From Campylobacter suis (lineage in GTDB: Bacteria; Campylobacterota; Campylobacteria; Campylobacterales; Campylobacteraceae): DNA of 64,000 nt. Both the position numbers and the translations under genes were made by a program. The stretch covers positions 558,001 through 622,000 of the forward strand of contig NZ_CAJHOE010000001.1 in NCBI RefSeq assembly GCF_905120475.1, given 5' to 3'. The notes under the pieces are model-generated. The model worked only from the letters and a program-made list of their open reading frames with translations. It had not been told where the DNA came from and did not search any database. This document shows positions 58,855 to 64,000 of the stretch, piece by piece; within the stretch, counting starts at the first letter, position 1; the number at the start of each line of letters is the position of its first letter.

Positions 58855-61407
58855 CTATTCAAATATCAAAAATGGCGCTTGCAAGATGTTTCTTATTATC
58901 TTAAATGGCGCGAGTAGCGTATCGGTTAGTACTTGTGAACTGTACTCTGGTTTTTCGGTAGTTCCGCGAAGTTTTATAAGAGTGCTTAATTTGCGCTCTT
59001 TCCCAAGTAAAATTTGATTTACTATCGGGATATTTTCGATAATAGAGCTTGCGTCTTTTAGAAATTCAATTTGTAAGTCAACATCTATATCTTTTGTTTT
59101 TAAATTTATCGTGCCGGCACCTAAAATATCGGCACTTGTGCCATGAATTTCAATCGCTATAAATTTTAAAATATCACCATTTTTTTCAAGTAAAATTTTA
59201 CCATTTTTAGCCGAAAATCCCTTTTGGTTAAAGTCAGGTGTTTTTAGTGAAAGTAGCGATGGGATCGAGTTTATAAAAGTTAAAAGCTGCTGATAAAAGA
59301 TGTAGTCTTTAAAGTATGTATCATAAAAGCGAATTTCGCCTTTTAAAGCCTCTTTTGTCCCCGTGACCTTTAGCTTAAATTTACCTCCTTCAAATGTCTC
59401 GCTTCCAAAGAGTTGATTGACGAATTTGCCGTCTATGTCGCGTGCTTCTATAGTTATCTCATCTTTATTTTTGCTTAAATTTATACGCCCGCCATAGGCA
59501 TTTGAACCTAGTTTTATAAAGTCTTGTTTTGCCCAAACTTGATACTCTTTAAGTTCTAGCGTGCGGTTAAAGTCCTCTAAAATGATGTTTGAGTTTTTAG
59601 CTTGTAGGTTTGCGTTTATATCGCCAAGAGAGTCAGTTAGGCTTGAGTTATCATCATCGCTACTTGCTTTTATTAAAACATCAAGGTTATTTACCCCAAG
59701 TTTAACCTCTTTTTCATCTGCGATCTCAAAATTTAAATGCCCACTTTTTGTGTTGCCTTTTATTAAATTTTCTTTTACATCGATATTAAATGTGTCAATG
59801 TTGTAAATTTTTCCATCTTTTTTGTAAAATGGCAGATCAAAAGTCGCCTCTTTTGCTATGATGTCAAAGTTTTCAAAGTCACTTGTTTGGATATTTATAC
59901 TCTCAAAGCCATTTATGCTTAGTTTTGAAAGTAGTGCGGAGTGGGCTATGAGCGCTTTGTTTGTTACATTTATCTTATTTTTAGAGCCAAAACTTAGCTC
60001 AAGACCTAGATTTGCAAATGTTAAAAGGGTGTTTTTGCCACTATAATCAAGCACGGCGGTTAAATTTTCATCTTTTAATGATAAAATTTCACCTATACTA
60101 AGCTCTTTTAGCCTGCCGCTTATATCCCCTTTGCTTTTTAAAAGATCTATATCAACGCTTGCGTCAGAGTTAAAGAAATTTAAACCAAAATCTTTTGCTT
60201 TTATTGCTAATTTATCAGTGTTTTTAAGCTCTATATTTGCACTTTTTGCGCTAAATGGAGCGTCTGCTATGTCTATTTTTGCATCGCTCACATCAAATTT
60301 ACCATTTGCAACTACATTTAAGTCATTAAAGGTGATATTTAGATCAAGATTTGCCCTTGTTTTACCACTTTTTTGCTCTACTGGAACGGAAATTTTATAG
60401 GCTTTTAAGATGTCGTTTATAGACTTGTCATAGATTGAATTTGTTTTTATGTTTATAAAAATTCCCGCCTTTTTCTCATCAAAAAGCTCATAAATATGCA
60501 AACTTGAGCCATCAAGTTTTTTGCCGCTATAAGTTGGTTTATTTAGACTAAAGTCAAGGCGAGAATTTTCAAGGGTAATGTTTGCGTCTTCGACATTTAT
60601 ATCTTTTAGGCTTTTATCAAGTGAAATTTGTAAGTTTTGTGCTTGTGCCTCTCCTTTTAGCTCGTTTAAGTAAGGCTGTGCTGTTGCGATATTTATGCGA
60701 CCATTAAGCTCTTTTATGTGATAGTTCTGTGCTTTTATGTAGCCATATATCCAGCTTGAAACTTCTTTATCAAGTCCAGTTTTTTTAGTTATCTCTTGCA
60801 TAAAATTTTTAAGTGAAGTAGCGTTTGCGTCATAAATTTTGTACTTTAAGTCATCCTTTATCAAAGCAAGGTCGATGCCTCCAGCTATTTCGTGCGTTTT
60901 AAACTTTCCACTAAAAGCATACTTTTTATCTTTTAAATTTGCACTTGCGTTGCCAAAAATGCTTAGATTAAAGTCTTTGAAATTTAGGTTGTTTATGTTG
61001 ATTTTCTCAGTATTTTTATCGATCATTTCAAGTATTTTTATATCAACTGTAATGTGTGGGCTATCTATAAAAAATGTATCATCTTTGTATAGAATTTGTA
61101 AGCTCATATCGCCTATATTTACATCCGTTAGTGAAATTTCTTGAAAGATCTTATCTAACCAGATGGCATTTTGTGAAAGTTTATAAAACTCAGAGCCCGA
61201 GGTGTGAGTATCTTGTGCTTTTAGTTTTGGTAGAGTGATGTTTTGTGCGGTAAAAATTATTTTTTTATCAAGTTTTATGTATAATTGCTCTAGTTTTAGT
61301 CCAGCAAGCTCAAAACTGTCTATTTTAATACCAATTTTTAGGATAACAATGAATGAAAGAACAAAAACTAGCAAAATTTTTAGTAAATTTATAGCTATTT
61401 TTACCAT
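58855..61407 (-). CDS. AsmA-like / DUF3971 large envelope protein
   Basis: About 850 residues from ATG 61407 (GTG 61410 alternative), with AAGGA-type SD further up. One N-terminal span (INLLKILLVFVLSFIVILKIG) anchors a long periplasmic beta-rich body. The C-terminal part (SETFEGGKFKLKVTG, YFKDYIFYQQLLTFINSIP, GAGTINLKTKDIDVDLQIEF) fits the AsmA/YhdP/DUF3971 family, thought to move phospholipids or affect outer-membrane assembly. The first 20 codons overlap the divergent mltG gene. Confidence 0.7.
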   Translation of the reverse strand: MVKIAINLLKILLVFVLSFIVILKIGIKIDSFELAGLKLEQLYIKLDKKIIFTAQNITLPKLKAQDTHTSGSEFYKLSQNAIWLDKIFQEISLTDVNIGDMSLQILYKDDTFFIDSPHITVDIKILEMIDKNTEKININNLNFKDFNLSIFGNASANLKDKKYAFSGKFKTHEIAGGIDLALIKDDLKYKIYDANATSLKNFMQEITKKTGLDKEVSSWIYGYIKAQNYHIKELNGRINIATAQPYLNELKGEAQAQNLQISLDKSLKDINVEDANITLENSRLDFSLNKPTYSGKKLDGSSLHIYELFDEKKAGIFINIKTNSIYDKSINDILKAYKISVPVEQKSGKTRANLDLNITFNDLNVVANGKFDVSDAKIDIADAPFSAKSANIELKNTDKLAIKAKDFGLNFFNSDASVDIDLLKSKGDISGRLKELSIGEILSLKDENLTAVLDYSGKNTLLTFANLGLELSFGSKNKINVTNKALIAHSALLSKLSINGFESINIQTSDFENFDIIAKEATFDLPFYKKDGKIYNIDTFNIDVKENLIKGNTKSGHLNFEIADEKEVKLGVNNLDVLIKASSDDDNSSLTDSLGDINANLQAKNSNIILEDFNRTLELKEYQVWAKQDFIKLGSNAYGGRINLSKNKDEITIEARDIDGKFVNQLFGSETFEGGKFKLKVTGTKEALKGEIRFYDTYFKDYIFYQQLLTFINSIPSLLSLKTPDFNQKGFSAKNGKILLEKNGDILKFIAIEIHGTSADILGAGTINLKTKDIDVDLQIEFLKDASSIIENIPIVNQILLGKERKLSTLIKLRGTTEKPEYSSQVLTDTLLAPFKIIRNILQAPFLIFE

Positions 61408-62317
61408 CACAGAGCTCTTCCTTATTTGCGCTATTAGCGTTGTTTTTTACCTTTCTCGCCCAGTTTATACTTCTAAAGTTGTCTTTATACCAAAGGGGAG
61501 TGTGAGCGAAATTATATCTTATTTAGCTAATCGCAACTTTAATGTCAGCTCGCTTGATAAATTTCTAGTGCGTTTTTTTGGCATGCCGCAGTCTGGCTGG
61601 ATACAAATGAATGCAAATGAGCTAAGCAGGGGAGAGTTTTTAGAGCGTTTAACTCGCACAAAAGCTGCAATGAACGAGATAACATTGATACCTGGTGAGA
61701 CACAGATAGTGTTTTTAAATGAAGTGGCACAAAAATTTGGACTTGACGCAAAACGCCTAAACGATGAAGTCCTAGCGCTTTCTCCGCTACCTGATGGCTT
61801 TTTGGTGCCAAATACATACAAAATACCTCTTGGAATTTCAGAGCGACACTTAGCTTACTATCTTGTAAATGCTTCAAAGAAGGCACAAGAGGAGATTAGC
61901 AAGAAAATTTTTGGCGAGTATAATGAGCGCAAATGGTTTAAAATTCTTTCCGTTGCTGCCGTCATACAAAAAGAAGCAGCAAATGAAGCTGAGATGCCAC
62001 TTGTTGCTTCAGTTATCTATAACCGCCTAAATAAAGGTATGCGTTTGCAGATGGACGGCACGCTAAACTATGGAATTTACTCGCATATGGCAGTTACGCC
62101 TGAGCGCATAAGAAACGACACAAGTGAGTTTAATACATACTTAAACAGCGGAGTTCCGCCGACACCTATTTGTGCTGTATCCATAGCAGCCATAAAGGCA
62201 GCAGTCGCGCCAGCTAAAAGCGAATATCTTTACTTCGTCCTTGATAAAAAGAGTAAAAAACATCGTTTTTCAAAAACTCTAAACGAACACAACGCAAATA
62301 TAAATTCTCAAAAATAA
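61349..62317 (+). CDS. mltG: Endolytic transglycosylase MltG
   Basis: The start is ATG 61349 (MNERTKTSKIF) with AGGAT upstream; earlier in-frame Mets lie in the shadow of the minus-strand gene. The roughly 322-residue protein has an N-terminal span (FIAIFTITELFLICAISVVFYL), a LysM-like SEIISYLANRN region, and the YceG domain: VIQKEAANEAEMPLVASVIYNRLNKGM with the catalytic Glu (near 215), LQMDGTLNYG, NTYLNSGVPPTPICAVS and FVLDKKSKKHRFSKTLNEH. It cuts nascent peptidoglycan to end glycan chains. Confidence 0.92.
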   Translation: MNERTKTSKIFSKFIAIFTITELFLICAISVVFYLSRPVYTSKVVFIPKGSVSEIISYLANRNFNVSSLDKFLVRFFGMPQSGWIQMNANELSRGEFLERLTRTKAAMNEITLIPGETQIVFLNEVAQKFGLDAKRLNDEVLALSPLPDGFLVPNTYKIPLGISERHLAYYLVNASKKAQEEISKKIFGEYNERKWFKILSVAAVIQKEAANEAEMPLVASVIYNRLNKGMRLQMDGTLNYGIYSHMAVTPERIRNDTSEFNTYLNSGVPPTPICAVSIAAIKAAVAPAKSEYLYFVLDKKSKKHRFSKTLNEHNANINSQK

Positions 62318-62384
62318 GATGAGTTTAAAAACTTTGTAATAAAAAAAGTGCTAAATTTATGGGATTTTGATAAAAGGAACAAAG

Positions 62385-63266
62385 ATGAAAATTTCTGTTA
62401 TCGGTGCTGGAAATGTTGGTGCAAGCACAGCTTACGCACTTGCTATGCGTGGAGTTTGCGATGAGCTTGCGATGGTTGATATATTTGGCACGACAGCCCA
62501 GTCAAAAGCTATGGACATAGCTCAAAGCGTTCATGTTTTTAACAAAAACCTAAAGGTACTTGGCGGAGATGATTATGCATTGATTGCTAATAGCGATATT
62601 GTAGTAATGACTGCTGGAAGTCCAAGAAAACCAGGACAAACTCGTGAGGATTTGCTACTTATAAATGCAAAAGTGCTTGATATGGCTGTTAAAAATATCG
62701 TAAAATACGCTCCAAACGCCTTTATCGTAGTAGTTACAAACCCTCTTGATGTAATGGTTTATCTTGCTTATGAGTTTAGCGGTTTTGCAAAAAATAGAAT
62801 AATAGGCATGGCTGGTGAGCTTGATAGTGCTAGGTTAAATTATGAAATTTCGACGCTAAAAGGCGAGTTTTGCTCATCTAGCAAAGTGGTGGGCGCGCAC
62901 AATGACAAGATGATAATTTCTAAAAATTATTTGAGTACAAATTTAAACGACGATGAGCTTGCCCATATAGACAGTCAGACTAGAAATGGTGGAGCAAAGT
63001 TTGTAAATCTAGTAGGCACTTCAGCATTTTATGCTCCAGCTGCAGGAGCTGTAAAAATTTGTGAAGCTATAAAAAATGATACAAATGAGCTTCAAAGCGT
63101 AAGTATAGTGCTTGATGGTTTTGCTTGTGGAAGGCTTGCAAAGATCGGCAAAAATGGAGTCGGAGAGGTTAGTGAGTTTAACCTAACGGATAAAGAAAAT
63201 GAATCACTTAAGGCCAGTGAGGTTGAAATAGTGCAAAATATAAAATTTATCAAAGAAAATTTGTAA
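62385..63266 (+). CDS. mdh: Malate dehydrogenase (lactate/malate dehydrogenase family)
   Basis: The start is ATG 62385 (MKISVIGAGNVGAS) with AAAGGA upstream; TTG 62367 in frame is less likely. The 293-residue protein has the NAD loop GAGNVGAS, PRKPGQTREDLL with substrate Arg residues, VTNPLDVMVY, and GAHNDKMI, which stands where other family members have GEHGDS; the catalytic His is kept, and epsilonproteobacterial Mdh shows the same HND variant. A TCA-cycle step producing oxaloacetate, or fumarate via malate in reverse. Confidence 0.88.
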   Translation: MKISVIGAGNVGASTAYALAMRGVCDELAMVDIFGTTAQSKAMDIAQSVHVFNKNLKVLGGDDYALIANSDIVVMTAGSPRKPGQTREDLLLINAKVLDMAVKNIVKYAPNAFIVVVTNPLDVMVYLAYEFSGFAKNRIIGMAGELDSARLNYEISTLKGEFCSSSKVVGAHNDKMIISKNYLSTNLNDDELAHIDSQTRNGGAKFVNLVGTSAFYAPAAGAVKICEAIKNDTNELQSVSIVLDGFACGRLAKIGKNGVGEVSEFNLTDKENESLKASEVEIVQNIKFIKENL

Positions 63267-63282
63267 AAAAGAAAGAATTTAG

Positions 63283-63591
63283 ATGATAATACGCGATGAT
63301 GTAGCGGTTTGGGTAGATGAGAGCAGATGTAAGGCGTGCGATGTGTGCGTTAGTAACTGCCCAGCTGGCGTGCTTGGTATGCGGCTTGAGGCTAGTACTG
63401 TGCTTGGAAAGATGATAGAGGTTGTACATCCTGATGCCTGTATTGGGTGTAGGGATTGTGAGTTGCATTGTCCTGACTTTGCAATATATGTCGCTCAAAA
63501 AGGCTTTAAATTTGCAAAACTTACGCCAGAAGCAAAAGAGAGAGCTTTGGCTGTTCGAGCAAATAAATTTCAAAAATTGGAGAGCCTATGA
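63283..63591 (+). CDS. oorD: 2-oxoglutarate:acceptor oxidoreductase delta subunit (ferredoxin)
   Basis: The 102-residue protein carries two [4Fe-4S] motifs: CKACDVCVSNCP (near 18) and CIGCRDCELHCP (near 50). It carries electrons from the OorAB catalytic subunits during oxidative decarboxylation of 2-oxoglutarate to succinyl-CoA. Its stop overlaps the ATG of oorA. It follows mdh by 16 bases. Confidence 0.88.
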   Translation: MIIRDDVAVWVDESRCKACDVCVSNCPAGVLGMRLEASTVLGKMIEVVHPDACIGCRDCELHCPDFAIYVAQKGFKFAKLTPEAKERALAVRANKFQKLESL

Positions 63592-64000
63592 GAGAGCTTA
63601 TAACTACTGGAAATGAGCTTGTTGCAAGGGCGGCTATTGAGTGCGGATGTAAATTTTTTGGCGGTTATCCTATAACCCCAAGCAGTGAGATAGCTCATGA
63701 GTTAAGCTCTCTTTTGCCTGCAAATGGCGGAACTTTCATACAGATGGAAGACGAGATAGCTGGTATATGTGTTGCTCTTGGTGCGTCAATGAGTGGTACA
63801 AAGGCTATGACAGCCAGTTCTGGACCTGGGATCTCACTAAAGGCTGAGCAGATAGGTTACTCTTTTATCGCTGAAATTCCACTTGTTATAGTAAATGTCA
63901 TGCGTGGTGGACCATCCACTGGACTTCCTACAAGGGTGGCGCAGGGCGATGTTTTGCAAGCAAAAAACCCAACCCACGGCGATGTAAATATGATAGTGCT
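63588..64000 (+). CDS. oorA: 2-oxoglutarate:acceptor oxidoreductase alpha subunit (cut by window end)
   Basis: It begins at ATG 63588 overlapping the oorD stop and stays open to base 64000, giving the first 137 residues. Visible are GNELVARAAIECGCKFFGGYPITPSSEI and FIQMEDEIAGICVALGASMSGTKAMTASSGPG, the pyrophosphate/CoA-side pyrimidine-binding domain of KorA/OorA/PorA proteins. The remainder lies outside the window. Confidence 0.9.
   Translation, partial: MRELITTGNELVARAAIECGCKFFGGYPITPSSEIAHELSSLLPANGGTFIQMEDEIAGICVALGASMSGTKAMTASSGPGISLKAEQIGYSFIAEIPLVIVNVMRGGPSTGLPTRVAQGDVLQAKNPTHGDVNMIV

Noticed and set aside
1-64000. tRNA, rRNA or CRISPR loci
   Set aside because: No cloverleaf, rRNA-like or regularly spaced repeat sequence was recognised by eye on either strand.

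Overview
The window looks like a low-GC epsilonproteobacterial chromosome, most likely a Campylobacter of the C. concisus / C. curvus type. Pointers are the AAGGA ribosome sites and TATAAT-type -10 boxes, a hydABCDE uptake hydrogenase, a Hyf/Hyc formate hydrogenlyase locus, the oorDA genes and the epsilon-type mdh. This is family recognition from sequence alone; no search was run.

Layout. 1-5620: the end of a very AT-rich, integrated mobilizable element: integrase C-terminus, a degenerate small gene, a membrane/coiled-coil protein, MobC, a relaxase-primase fusion, a RepA-type helicase split by a frameshift, then a tail with 20-bp iteron-like repeats and hairpins. The set resembles an IncQ (RSF1010) backbone inside an integrated element. 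6119-11583: a copper-receptor-like TonB barrel without a visible plug, a nitrate/sulfonate-type ABC transporter and an NnrS-like membrane protein, behind a perfect FNR-type box. 11617-25372: a selenocysteine formate dehydrogenase, a Crp/Fnr regulator, FocA, and the hyfABCEFGHI-hycH-hycI operon. 25591-36325: hypFBCDEA followed by a nickel-type ABC transporter nikABCDE. 36341-41872: hydABCDE. 42147-44522: a di-Mop molybdate-binding protein, HutX/HugX, a stand-alone DUF2470 protein and HugZ. 44548-49591: a large TonB haem/haemoglobin receptor divergent from a radical-SAM haem-degrading enzyme and a flavodoxin. 49705-52926: Tpx and a second selenocysteine formate dehydrogenase. 52975-64000: mostly housekeeping (DUF1523, ThiF, aspartate aminotransferase, speA, hisS, AsmA-like, mltG, mdh, oorD, oorA start).

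Working together. Formate enters or leaves through FocA, is oxidised by a cytoplasmic Mo/Se formate dehydrogenase, and electrons pass through ferredoxin subunits to the membrane [NiFe] hydrogenase Hyf. H2 can be re-oxidised by the periplasmic-facing HydABC. HypA-F, HycI and HydD mature both enzymes; Nik supplies nickel and Mop may buffer molybdate. The haem block covers receptor, haem carrier, O2-dependent (HugZ) and O2-independent (radical SAM) haem breakdown.

Points for a second look: the IncQ-like element with a canonical A_AAA_AAG slip site; three places where one extra A in an A-tract would join a strong start or upstream frame to a gene; two selenoproteins with the same bSECIS apical loop; an FNR box at about -41.5; an apparently leaderless hypF; a barrel-only copper-receptor relative; and mdh directly abutting oorD without sucCD.
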